NCBI RefSeq assembly: GCF_022347785.1
Contig: NZ_JAKRGA010000005.1
Coordinates: 289,519-353,518, forward strand
Direction of reading: 5' to 3'
Source: Psychrobium sp. MM17-31
GTDB lineage: Bacteria; Pseudomonadota; Gammaproteobacteria; Enterobacterales; Psychrobiaceae
Length of the DNA: 64,000 nucleotides
In this document: piece by piece, positions 56,668 to 64,000 of the stretch
How positions within the stretch are numbered: the first letter of the stretch is position 1
Layout of the letters: each line of letters begins with the position of its first letter
The notes under the pieces: model-generated
Told to the model about the DNA's origin: nothing
The model's database searches: none
What the model saw: only the letters and a program-made list of their open reading frames with translations
Program-made: the position numbers and the translations under genes

Positions 56668-58557
56668 TTAGCCAGCTTTTTTCAGTAAGCCTTTCTTTTT
56701 CATGTACACCAACAACAGCGAAATTGCCGCTGGCGTAATGCCAGAAATGCGACTTGCCATACCGAGTGTAGCAGGGCGTGCTTCGGTAAGTTTTGCGACA
56801 ACTTCATTAGATAAACCAGATACTTGGCTGTAATCTAAATCGATTGGTAGCAAGGTATTTTCATTGCGTTGTTGCTTTTCAACCTCATCCATTTGACGAG
56901 CAATGTAGCCAGCGTACTTGATTTGAGTCTGCACTTGGTAAGCGGCGTCTTCTTTCTCTAAGCCAGGACCAAAACCGTCAATTTTCATTAGCTCATCATA
57001 GGTAACTTCAGGACGAGTTAATAAATCTTTTAAACTAGCTTCGCGGCTTAATGGTGTTTTCAACATCTGATTAAGCTCGGCACTTTGTTCGCTTTTCGCT
57101 TGTACCCAATGTGATGCCAAACGTTGTTTTTCTTGCTCAACGCTTTCGATCTTTTCGTTAAATAACTTCCAGCGATGATCGTCAACTAAGCCTAACTCAC
57201 GACCTTGTTCAGTTAAGCGAATATCGGCGTTATCTTCACGCAATAACAAGCGATATTCGGCACGACTGGTAAACATACGGTACGGTTCTTTAGTACCTAG
57301 CGTTGATAAATCATCAATTAATACGCCCATGTAAGCTTGGTTGCGTTGTGGTGACCACACATCGAGATCTTGCGCTTGGCGTGCCGCATTTAAACCAGCG
57401 ATCAAACCTTGGGCACCCGCTTCTTCATAGCCAGTTGTACCGTTAATTTGACCAGCAAAGAATAAGCCGTTGATAAATTTGTTTTCTAAACTCGGTTTTA
57501 GATCGCGAGGATCGAAGTAATCGTATTCGATGGCATAACCAGGGCGAGTGATAAATGCATTTTCAAAACCCTTCATCGAATTAACCAGTTTTACTTGGAC
57601 ATCAAACGGCAAGCTGGTGGAAATACCATTTGGGTAAACTTCGTTAGTCGTTAAACCTTCTGGCTCAACGAAAATTTGGTGTGAAGTTTTGTCGGCAAAA
57701 CGGGTAATTTTATCTTCAATAGAAGGGCAGTAGCGCGGGCCAGTTCCTTCAATAACACCGGTAAACATCGGGCTGCGATCAAGACCATTACGAATAATGT
57801 CGTGAGTTTGTTCGTTGGTGTGAGTGATGTAACACGGAATTTGCTCAGGGTGATCTTCTTTACTACCAATAAAAGAGAAAGTAGGTAACGGATTATCACC
57901 AGGCTGTGCTTCAAGTTTTGAAAAGTCGATAGTTCGCGCATCGATACGCGGTGGTGTTCCAGTTTTTAAACGATCAACACGCAATGGTAATTCGCGTAAA
58001 CGATGGGCTAATTTAATAGATGCAGGATCACCAGCACGACCTCCCGTATGATTTTCTAAACCAATGTGAATAGTGCCACCAAGGAAAGTACCGACGGTTA
58101 ATACCACTGCTTTAGCGGTAAACTTAATGCCCATTTGGGTAATAACACCACAAACTTGATCGTTTTCAACGATTAGATCATCACAAGATTGTTGGAAGAT
58201 GGTGAGGTTAGGTTGGTTTTCTAACTTAGCACGCACAGCCGCTTTGTATAACGCGCGGTCTGTTTGAGCACGAGTTGCGCGAACTGCTGGGCCTTTACTT
58301 GAATTTAAAGTACGAAATTGGATACCGGCAAGATCGGTAGCTTGTGCCATGTAACCACCAAGGGCGTCGATCTCTTTAACTAAATGGCCTTTACCAATAC
58401 CACCAATGGCTGGGTTACAAGACATTTGGCCTAGGGTATCGATGTTATGTGTTAACAAGAGGGTTTGTTGCCCCATACGAGCCGCTGCTAGTGCCGCTTC
58501 AGTGCCTGCATGACCACCACCAACGACAATTACGTCAAACTGTTTGTTAAATAACAT
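56668..58557 (-). CDS. mnmG: tRNA uridine-5-carboxymethylaminomethyl modification enzyme
   Basis: 629 residues, the E. coli size. FAD-binding [11 protein letters not shown] (about 13-23), [21 protein letters not shown], and the C-terminal helical domain that meets MnmE ([16 protein letters not shown]) are all present. With MnmE it modifies the wobble uridine of several tRNAs. In gammaproteobacteria it flanks oriC, as here. The usual rsmG-parA-parB genes do not follow; a terminator does. Confidence 0.96.
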   Translation of the reverse strand: MLFNKQFDVIVVGGGHAGTEAALAAARMGQQTLLLTHNIDTLGQMSCNPAIGGIGKGHLVKEIDALGGYMAQATDLAGIQFRTLNSSKGPAVRATRAQTDRALYKAAVRAKLENQPNLTIFQQSCDDLIVENDQVCGVITQMGIKFTAKAVVLTVGTFLGGTIHIGLENHTGGRAGDPASIKLAHRLRELPLRVDRLKTGTPPRIDARTIDFSKLEAQPGDNPLPTFSFIGSKEDHPEQIPCYITHTNEQTHDIIRNGLDRSPMFTGVIEGTGPRYCPSIEDKITRFADKTSHQIFVEPEGLTTNEVYPNGISTSLPFDVQVKLVNSMKGFENAFITRPGYAIEYDYFDPRDLKPSLENKFINGLFFAGQINGTTGYEEAGAQGLIAGLNAARQAQDLDVWSPQRNQAYMGVLIDDLSTLGTKEPYRMFTSRAEYRLLLREDNADIRLTEQGRELGLVDDHRWKLFNEKIESVEQEKQRLASHWVQAKSEQSAELNQMLKTPLSREASLKDLLTRPEVTYDELMKIDGFGPGLEKEDAAYQVQTQIKYAGYIARQMDEVEKQQRNENTLLPIDLDYSQVSGLSNEVVAKLTEARPATLGMASRISGITPAAISLLLVYMKKKGLLKKAG

Positions 58558-58640
58558 TTCTCATACCACGTGTTTCAAAAGGGCGAATATTCTACCAATT
58601 TTTTATCTGATCTAAAACGATCATTTTGGCGAGATCCAAC

Positions 58641-58692
58641 ACATAATATAAATAGAATTATTTAAAGATCTTTATTAATTCTTGTTATTAAC
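58641..58692. other. DNA unwinding element of oriC
   Basis: About 50 bp of almost pure A/T on the mnmG side. It contains GATCTTTATTAAT (58667-58679), which matches the E. coli 13-mer GATCTNTTNTTTT at 10 of 13 positions. Confidence 0.7.
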
Positions 58693-58705
58693 GATCGCCT
58701 AGATC

Positions 58706-58714
58706 TGTGCGTAA
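58706..58714 (-). promoter_or_regulatory. DnaA box, one mismatch
   Basis: TTACGCACA on the minus strand differs from TTATNCACA at one base. It is the box closest to the unwinding element. Confidence 0.5.
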
Positions 58715-58794
58715 GTGATCTAAGATCCTGATGATCAAGATCATAATGGCGATCATAAAGTGTTAAATGATCGCGATCTATCTTGGGATCAAAG

Positions 58795-58803
58795 TGTGAA
58801 TAA
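58795..58803 (-). promoter_or_regulatory. DnaA box, perfect
   Basis: TTATTCACA on the minus strand, a perfect match to TTATNCACA inside oriC. Confidence 0.85.
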
Positions 58804-58812
58804 AAGCGCCAG

Positions 58813-58821
58813 TTATCCACA
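58813..58821 (+). promoter_or_regulatory. DnaA box, perfect high-affinity type
   Basis: TTATCCACA, the strongest-binding form in E. coli (R1/R4 type), 9 bp from the inverted box on the minus strand. Confidence 0.9.
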
Positions 58822-58883
58822 GAGAGGTTTGGAAATAAAGTTATTAACGAATAAGTTTTTTTTAATTAGGGGATATAAGGTAG

Positions 58884-58892
58884 TTATTCACA
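58884..58892 (+). promoter_or_regulatory. DnaA box, perfect
   Basis: TTATTCACA on the plus strand, mioC-proximal. Two identical weaker nonamers TTATTAACG lie at 58685-58693 and 58841-58849. Confidence 0.85.
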
Positions 58893-58949
58893 GGTTAGAT
58901 CTAATAAAAAGTGTGATCTTGAATAAACTATTTTTAGCAAACCAATAAA

Positions 58950-58984
58950 AAAACGGATCTCAATGGGTAATTGAGATCCGTTTT
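58950..58984 (-). terminator. Strong terminator between mioC and oriC
   Basis: Perfect 15-bp stem starting AAAACGGATCTC with a 5-nt loop. Read leftward from mioC it is followed by a run of T. It contains two GATC sites and would keep mioC transcription out of the origin. Confidence 0.85.
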
Positions 58985-59039
58985 ATGGCGATCGTAAGCG
59001 CTGTTTTTATTGTGATCTTGGCGTTTGAGCACATTAAAT

Positions 59040-59486
59040 CTAGCCCTCTAGCTTGTCTTTCCACTGAACAAACCAAGTTTCTGCGAGATCTTCAGGGATT
59101 TCACCGGTGCTTACGTCGATATTTAATGGATCCACCAGCGCTATTGCACCGCGATCTCGCATCATTTGATCTACGGTATTTCCCGCTTGGCAGAAGGTGT
59201 CGTAGTTAGTGTCACCTAGCGCACATACCGCGTAATCTATGTGTTTTAAGTCAGTTTGAATGGCTAGTTGATCGATAAAGTTTTGAATATTGTCAGGGAA
59301 ATCACCAGCGCCGTGAGTTGAGGTACAGATGATCCATGTTTGGGGAACTTTGAGATCGAAATCATTGAGATCCGTCGCTAAATGTTGGTTAACTTCAACG
59401 CCATCTGGAACTAAGGTTGCTAGATGATCGGCAACGTATTCGCTGGAGCCCAGCATAGTACCGACAATAAAATGAATTGGTTTCAT
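59040..59486 (-). CDS. mioC: Flavodoxin-like protein MioC
   Basis: 148 residues of the flavodoxin fold. The FMN phosphate loop lies in IVGTMLGSSEYVAD; the flavin-flanking loops are STHGAGDFPDN and ALGDTNYDTF. E. coli MioC (147 residues) is a short flavodoxin linked to biotin synthase activity and sits beside oriC, as here. Its start is 8 bp after the stop of a TetR gene, so the two probably form one transcript. Confidence 0.93.
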   Translation of the reverse strand: MKPIHFIVGTMLGSSEYVADHLATLVPDGVEVNQHLATDLNDFDLKVPQTWIICTSTHGAGDFPDNIQNFIDQLAIQTDLKHIDYAVCALGDTNYDTFCQAGNTVDQMMRDRGAIALVDPLNIDVSTGEIPEDLAETWFVQWKDKLEG

Positions 59487-59494
59487 AGTGTTTC

Positions 59495-60133
59495 CTATTT
59501 AAAAAAACTCGACTCATCACCTGCATAGGTAATAGAGCGTAAACAAAACTGCTGACATTGCGAAATGAGCTTAATGCGCTCAAATGTAGGCATTTGTTGA
59601 TGTTGCCAACGCAACGGGATCAATGTGGCTTCATTGAGCGTTCCCATGATTGCGCTTGCGACAATTGCAGGATCTTGTTCGAGAAAGATCTCTTGTGTTA
59701 TGCCTTGTTGAATTATGTTGTGAAATACTTGCTTAAATTGATCTTTAAACCGCAACCTATGTTGTTCAATCCGCTCTGACAGGGGTTCTGCGAACAGGGC
59801 ATAAGAGAGTTTGTCTGCCATTAATGCCCGAGAAAAAAGTTGCTCGAGGGCTGTGGTTAATTGTGTTTTAGGATCTTTTGATGTGTATATTTGTGCGTGA
59901 TCCAATACGAGATCGCGTTCGGTCAGTTCACAATAAACTTGTTCTAGTAAGTGATCTTTACTGGTGTAGTGTTTATAAACCGATCCTACCGCCAGTCCTG
60001 ATACCGTGGCGACTTTTTTAATCGTCAAACCACTAAAACCTTCTTCTGAAACGATCGTTTTGGCAGCTTCAAGTAGCTTCGCACGTTGTTTCGCCATGTG
60101 GGCTCGGGTTTTTGCTGTTGGTCTATAAGCCAT
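59495..60133 (-). CDS. TetR/AcrR family regulator
   Basis: 212 residues. N-terminal helix-turn-helix (TIKKVATVSGLAVGSVYKHYTSKDHLLEQVY) with a C-terminal ligand-binding domain. It is upstream of mioC on the same strand with an 8-bp gap. Target unknown; a role for it in mioC or origin-region transcription is only suggested by position. Confidence 0.88.
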   Translation of the reverse strand: MAYRPTAKTRAHMAKQRAKLLEAAKTIVSEEGFSGLTIKKVATVSGLAVGSVYKHYTSKDHLLEQVYCELTERDLVLDHAQIYTSKDPKTQLTTALEQLFSRALMADKLSYALFAEPLSERIEQHRLRFKDQFKQVFHNIIQQGITQEIFLEQDPAIVASAIMGTLNEATLIPLRWQHQQMPTFERIKLISQCQQFCLRSITYAGDESSFFK

Positions 60134-60179
60134 AACTTGTTGTATTTGTTATTTTTGTACTAGCTTACCTACAACATTA

Positions 60180-60207
60180 AAATAAGTGAATGCTAATTCA
60201 TTTATTT
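60180..60207 (-). terminator. Weak hairpin after the sigma-factor operon
   Basis: AAATAAGTGAAT pairs with ATTCATTTATTT (one G-U) around a 4-nt loop. It overlaps the last bases of the preceding gene. The stem is almost all A/T, so strength is doubtful. Confidence 0.35.
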
Positions 60208-60783
60208 ATCTGGTTTAGCGATTAAATAGTGTAGTTCTTTTGGTAATGCGTCTTTGCCAAAGCGTTTTTCAAAATTTTTGGCAGCTTGCATCGCTGCATT
60301 TAACTCTTTTTGCTTTAACAAGTTTCTAATTTCTGCAATATCATGGGCTTGTTGCTTAGCGATAAATTCCATTTTAGCCATTTCACGTTTGCTAAGTCGA
60401 GCTTTTTGCGTCGACCTAACGCTATGAAACTGCTTTTTTTCCATAGGAGGTGGTATTAAAACTTCGGGCTGTGATGCTTTTATTTCATGAATTATCATGT
60501 TCTCGTCTGCAGCATTTTCGTTAGAAGAAGCTGTAATAGCCGTTGGTGCTGAGGGCTCTTGGATAATTGGCGGTTGTTGGTAAGTTTGCGGAAAATAGAG
60601 CACTAAAATACTGACTAGCGCAATACTGGCAACCAAGGATAACGGTGCGTAACGTTTGAAAGCGCTTATTGGTTTTTTGCGCACGCTTTGCTGCGCCATT
60701 TGTGTAATTTTATTATCAACGCTAATTGGCGGCATTTCTGTCGCTTGCTGTTTATATTGTTGGTCTATGTCGTGATCGGTCAT
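60202..60783 (-). CDS. Single-pass membrane protein, probable anti-sigma factor
   Basis: 193 residues from the ATG at 60783, one base after the sigma gene stop, with AGGAG upstream; a longer in-frame start would lie inside the sigma gene. A short cytoplasmic N-terminus (about 44 residues) precedes one membrane segment (SLVASIALVSILVLYF), a proline-rich linker and a helical periplasmic end. Layout and position suggest an anti-sigma factor, but the zinc HxxxCxxC motif is absent. Confidence 0.6.
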   Translation of the reverse strand: MTDHDIDQQYKQQATEMPPISVDNKITQMAQQSVRKKPISAFKRYAPLSLVASIALVSILVLYFPQTYQQPPIIQEPSAPTAITASSNENAADENMIIHEIKASQPEVLIPPPMEKKQFHSVRSTQKARLSKREMAKMEFIAKQQAHDIAEIRNLLKQKELNAAMQAAKNFEKRFGKDALPKELHYLIAKPDK

Positions 60784-60784
60784 C

Positions 60785-61327
60785 TTATTCTCCTGCCACG
60801 GCGTTGACGAGTGATAGGCACTTACGCAGCGATTGATAGGCGTATCGCAAGCGACTTTTCGCTGCTTCCATTGAACATTCAATTACCTGTGAAATTTGTT
60901 CTAGATTGAGATCGGTTTCTTGTTTAAGTAAGAAAGTTTCCAGCTGCGGCGCAGGTAATTTTTGCAGGCAATGATCTATCGATTGTCGCTGTTGTCCTGT
61001 AACAACCTGCTGCTCAGGAGTTAGGTGGCCGTTGCCGCTAGTTTTTTCAGAATCATGCTCGTCGTCGATGTTCTGATTATGTCGATTCTGCTGGCGATGA
61101 TGATCTATTAAAACGTTGTGGGCGATTGTGTAAAGCCAAGTAGTAAACTTGGCGCTTGGTTGGTAGCTTTCCTTGGCTTTAATTAACTTACCCCATAATT
61201 CCTGCATCAGATCATCAGCTATTGTCTTATCGCTACACTGCCTGAGTAAATAGCGATAACTTGGACCTTTATGGCGGGCATACAGCAAGTTGAACGCCAT
61301 TAAATCGCCCGCCTTAAAATCGATCAT
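60785..61327 (-). CDS. ECF-type RNA polymerase sigma factor
   Basis: 180 residues. Region 2 (DDLMQELWGKLIKAKESYQP, FTTWLYTIAHNVLIDHHR) and region 4 (LNLEQISQVIECSMEAAKSRLRYA) are clear, with a polar linker rich in His/Asp/Glu between them. It starts one base into the stop of the VWA lipoprotein gene and is followed by a membrane protein, its probable anti-sigma factor. Confidence 0.9.
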   Translation of the reverse strand: MIDFKAGDLMAFNLLYARHKGPSYRYLLRQCSDKTIADDLMQELWGKLIKAKESYQPSAKFTTWLYTIAHNVLIDHHRQQNRHNQNIDDEHDSEKTSGNGHLTPEQQVVTGQQRQSIDHCLQKLPAPQLETFLLKQETDLNLEQISQVIECSMEAAKSRLRYAYQSLRKCLSLVNAVAGE

Positions 61328-63078
61328 TAGTTGATGGTCTGAACGTTTGATGACAGTTCCTTAGTCAAAGTTGACGTTGATTTCAGTGTTTTTACCGTGC
61401 GCATCAATTGAATAAATTCGCTGCGATAGCCAAATTCGTCACTGCCTTTATTGGCTAAAGCAAGGTTTATCATATCGTCAATCGAGTAATCTTGCAGATA
61501 TTTTCCACCTCTTAACAATTGACCAAATGCGGTAACTGTAGTGGCAAATTTGAGATCGACGCTAGGTTGTTTACTCAGCTGCGATTTATCAACAACTTGC
61601 TCGATAAGCTTGCTATTTTTTTGGTTAGGCAATTTGTAGCGCAGTTTTACATTGGCTATTTCATTACTGTTGCTTGGCGTCGTATTTGTCGCTCGATACT
61701 TTAAATCATCAACTGATTGTTGCTTTGCATTGTGCATGGTTAATTCGTAAAGCGCTGTCATTTGATGCCCTGCACCAATTTCGCCGGCATCGACTTTATC
61801 GTTATTAAAATCTTCGTTGGCCAACGCGCGATTCTCATAACCGATGAGGCGATATTCGCTGACTAATTGTGGGTTAAACTCTACTTGAATTTTTACGTCA
61901 TGCGCAATGGTGCTGAGGGTTGATGATAATTCGTCGACAAGAACCTTACGGGCTTCGTTAATGTTGTCGATATAGGCGTAATTACCATTGCCAACGTCGG
62001 CAATTTGCTCCATCAGGTGATCGTTGTAATTGCCTTGTCCAAAACCGAGCGTTGTTAACGTAATGCCTTGTTCGCGTTTTTTCTTGATCAGTTCTTTAAG
62101 GGCATTGGTATCGCTTAAACCGACGTTAAAGTCGCCATCAGTAGCTAAAATCACGCGATTGATGCCATCTTTAATAAAGTTTTCACTGACTAAGTTATAT
62201 GCCAGCTCTATACCTTGGCCGCCGTTGGTTGAACCACCAGCATTGAGTTGTTCGAGGGCATTGCTAATTGTGGCATATTCATTACCTGGCGTTGGTTTTA
62301 GTACCATGCCTGCTGCACCGGCATAAACCACAATGGATACACGATCATCACTATCGAGCTGTTTGGTGAGTATTTTTAACGAGCTTTTTAACAGCGGTAG
62401 TTTTTGCGGTGAGTTCATTGAGCCTGATACATCTAATAGAAATACTAAATTAGCATTTCCAAGCTCTGTTTTAGGCACTTCATAGCCTTTGAGGCCGATT
62501 TTTAATAACTTACGATCGCGGTTCCACGGTGATGTCATTAGTTCGGTATTCACACTAAAAGGTTGGCTAGTATTTTGCGGCGTGGTTTGGTGATAATTGA
62601 AATAGTTAAGCATTTCTTCAACGCGCACTGCATCTTTTGGTGGTAGTTGACCGCGATTGATAAAACGGCGCATATTCGAGTAGCTTCCTGTATCCACGTC
62701 AATTGAAAACGTTGATAGCGGTGATGCACTCACTTGTTTTACACCATTTTCGTCAAACTCTTGATACTTTTCGGTATTTACAGGCTGCGGATGTGGCATC
62801 GGCATTATCATTGGTTGAGCCATTTTGTGGCGTGCGAATTGTTTGGTAGTAACTGGCTGGCTAGTGAGATAGTGATAATCTACCGCTACCTCGGCTCGCT
62901 GTGGTTTCTGTGTTTGTTGTTTAGCTATCTCTTGTTGTTTCTTCGCTTCTTGAGCCTCTGTTGATTGGGCTTCTTTTGATTGATCCTTTTTTGATGGAGA
63001 GAGAGGCCCGCTACAGCCAATAAGCGTTAGCATCAGTGCGAAAGCGATGCTGGTTTTTATAGTATTTGATGAAGTCAT
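61327..63078 (-). CDS. VWA-domain lipoprotein (YfbK-like)
   Basis: 583 residues from the ATG at 63078 (GAGGT six bases upstream; an earlier in-frame ATG at 63099 is less likely). Lipobox LIGCS. A Gln/Lys/Ala-rich linker follows. The N-terminal domain has STFSIDVDTGSYSNMRRF, and the VWA fold has the MIDAS motif DVSGSM, then TDGDFNVG. A C-terminal domain of the DUF3520 type follows. Sits upstream of the ECF sigma gene in the same operon, so it may feed the envelope signal or be a cargo of that system. Confidence 0.88.
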   Translation of the reverse strand: MTSSNTIKTSIAFALMLTLIGCSGPLSPSKKDQSKEAQSTEAQEAKKQQEIAKQQTQKPQRAEVAVDYHYLTSQPVTTKQFARHKMAQPMIMPMPHPQPVNTEKYQEFDENGVKQVSASPLSTFSIDVDTGSYSNMRRFINRGQLPPKDAVRVEEMLNYFNYHQTTPQNTSQPFSVNTELMTSPWNRDRKLLKIGLKGYEVPKTELGNANLVFLLDVSGSMNSPQKLPLLKSSLKILTKQLDSDDRVSIVVYAGAAGMVLKPTPGNEYATISNALEQLNAGGSTNGGQGIELAYNLVSENFIKDGINRVILATDGDFNVGLSDTNALKELIKKKREQGITLTTLGFGQGNYNDHLMEQIADVGNGNYAYIDNINEARKVLVDELSSTLSTIAHDVKIQVEFNPQLVSEYRLIGYENRALANEDFNNDKVDAGEIGAGHQMTALYELTMHNAKQQSVDDLKYRATNTTPSNSNEIANVKLRYKLPNQKNSKLIEQVVDKSQLSKQPSVDLKFATTVTAFGQLLRGGKYLQDYSIDDMINLALANKGSDEFGYRSEFIQLMRTVKTLKSTSTLTKELSSNVQTIN

Positions 63079-63250
63079 AATTACCTCGATAATTAACAAA
63101 GTGAATGTATTGGTTATTGCTATAAACGACGAGGGTTTAAAAAAGGGTTATTTATTTTTATTTTTTTGAATACGTATGCAGCCAATTGAGTGAAGTTTAG
63201 GGAGCAAGTTACTATTTTTGTTCAAAAAATAATAACTACAAAGGTTTGCT

Positions 63251-64000
63251 ATGCGCGTTTTAAATCCACTGTATGCCGCACTCATTACCGCGGTGTCATT
63301 TCCCGTATTTGCCGAGTCTGTCAAAGTAAAATCACCCGATGGCTCTATCGTTGTTACCGTATCTGACGACAGTAAATTTCCCACTTATCAGGTGTCACTC
63401 GATGGTAAATCTGTAATCAATAATTCCCGTTTGGGCTTGGTATTTAAGAAACAAGGGGAATTTAGCGACGGTTTCAAAATTAGCGATAGTAAGCGCAGCA
63501 GTAGCGATACGACTTGGCAACAACCTTGGGGGGAAGCCAAAGATATTCGCGATAATCATCAGCAGTTAACGGTTACTTTTAAACACAAGAAGCAGCATTT
63601 TGATGTGACGTTCAAAGTATACGATGACGGCATTGGTTTTCGCTATGAAGTGCCGAAACAAGCTGGTATGAAAGGGCGCGTTGATATTACTAATGAACTC
63701 ACTGAATTTAGCGTAGCTAATGCGGATAAAGCACAGTCGTGGTGGATCCCTGCGCGTGGTTGGAATCGCTATGAATATGTTTATGAAAATACGCCAGCCT
63801 TTAAAGCGGCGCATGTTCATACGCCATTTACCCTAAAAACCGATCAAGGTGTGCATTTAAGTATTCATGAAGCGGCGCTTACTGATTATGCTGGCATGAC
63901 ATTGAATCAACGTCGTCCAGGGACTTTTAAAGCAGACTTAACGCCGTGGTCAGACGGTATTCTTGTTAAAAAAAAAGCTGGATTCACAACGCCGTGGCGT
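63251..64000 (+). CDS. GH97-type glycoside hydrolase, C-terminus beyond window
   Basis: 250 codons are open to the right edge. Signal peptide MRVLNPLYAALITAVSFPVFA. The mature start (VKSPDGSIVVTVSDD, LDGKSVINNSRLGLVF, then WGEAKDIRDNHQQL) matches the N-terminal beta domain of GH97 enzymes, whose founding member is the SusB alpha-glucosidase. The catalytic domain is outside the window, so retaining versus inverting type cannot be judged. Divergent from the VWA operon. Confidence 0.8.
   Translation, partial: MRVLNPLYAALITAVSFPVFAESVKVKSPDGSIVVTVSDDSKFPTYQVSLDGKSVINNSRLGLVFKKQGEFSDGFKISDSKRSSSDTTWQQPWGEAKDIRDNHQQLTVTFKHKKQHFDVTFKVYDDGIGFRYEVPKQAGMKGRVDITNELTEFSVANADKAQSWWIPARGWNRYEYVYENTPAFKAAHVHTPFTLKTDQGVHLSIHEAALTDYAGMTLNQRRPGTFKADLTPWSDGILVKKKAGFTTPWR

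Larger units (their letters stand above)
58600..58930. other. oriC: Chromosomal replication origin oriC
   Basis: Between mnmG and mioC, exactly where oriC lies in E. coli and in Vibrio chromosome 1. The 482-bp gap carries 20 GATC (Dam/SeqA) sites, far above chance, three perfect DnaA boxes (TTATNCACA) and an AT-rich unwinding element on the mnmG side. Orientation matches E. coli: unwinding element next to mnmG, mioC transcribed toward it. Exact edges are estimated. Confidence 0.92.

Noticed and set aside
58760-58948. Open frame within oriC
   Set aside because: It runs through the DnaA boxes, has no ribosome site and no protein-like composition.

Overview
The window looks like a chromosomal segment of a marine gammaproteobacterium, most like the Alteromonadales (Shewanella/Colwellia/Thalassotalea relatives). 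The evidence is a moderately AT-rich sequence, dense operons, gammaproteobacterial versions of prlC, gor, add, hemN, ygiQ, ccoG, mioC and mnmG, and an E. coli/Vibrio-type replication origin between mnmG and mioC. I see no phage, transposase, tRNA, rRNA or CRISPR array.

Layout. 1-7.3 kb: prlC (cut by the left edge) divergent from gor, a VanZ-like membrane protein, a secreted PKD-like protein broken by a frameshift in a T run, a probable dispersed repeat, a GNAT acetyltransferase and adenosine deaminase. 7.4-13.9 kb: a fatty-acid desaturase and its ferredoxin-type reductase behind a 36-bp palindrome, a rhomboid protease, another GNAT, a small membrane-anchored protein, and a polyamine pair (membrane-fused spermidine synthase convergent with SpeD). 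13.9-21.4 kb, minus strand: VanZ-like, LptA-like, CcoG, DHH phosphoesterase, PAS/sigma-54 activator and a large metzincin. 21.6-28.9 kb: a GntR(YtrA)-ABC-permease-permease operon followed by a secreted S9 peptidase. 29-36 kb: hemN, a TetR regulator and a molybdenum operon (moaA-moaD-moaE-modA-modB-modC). 36-42 kb: ygiQ, an 825-residue TPR protein with eight near-identical 43-residue units, and two small membrane/lipoproteins. 42-47 kb: LysR with a SnoaL-like protein, a methyltransferase, and a citrulline/ornithine catabolic set (ctlX, ornithine cyclodeaminase, Lrp). 47-50.7 kb: a lipoprotein/beta-barrel pair and a small outer-membrane protein. 50.7-56.5 kb: a tightly overlapped operon coding for a 50-residue peptide, a Yip1 protein, a MacA-like adaptor, an ATPase, a MacB-like permease, a LytS-like kinase and a LytTR regulator. 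56.6-59.5 kb: mnmG - oriC - mioC. 59.5-64 kb: TetR, a VWA lipoprotein/ECF sigma/membrane protein operon, and the start of a GH97 glycosidase.

Most notable: (i) the chromosomal origin, with 20 GATC sites, three perfect DnaA boxes, an AT-rich unwinding element and a strong terminator shielding it from mioC transcription, in a neighbourhood that lacks the usual rsmG-parA-parB and mnmE/dnaA partners; (ii) the 36-bp palindrome over the predicted desaturase promoter; (iii) the homogenised TPR array; (iv) the frameshifted secreted protein; (v) the origin-proximal MacAB/LytSR operon led by a 50-residue membrane peptide absent from a simple long-ORF scan. Most genes from 42 kb to oriC lie on the minus strand, co-directional with a fork leaving oriC leftward. 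I found no wholly new defence-like or mobile system; the candidates for undescribed biology are the palindrome-controlled desaturase operon, the GntR/ABC/paired-permease operon and the 50-residue peptide operon.
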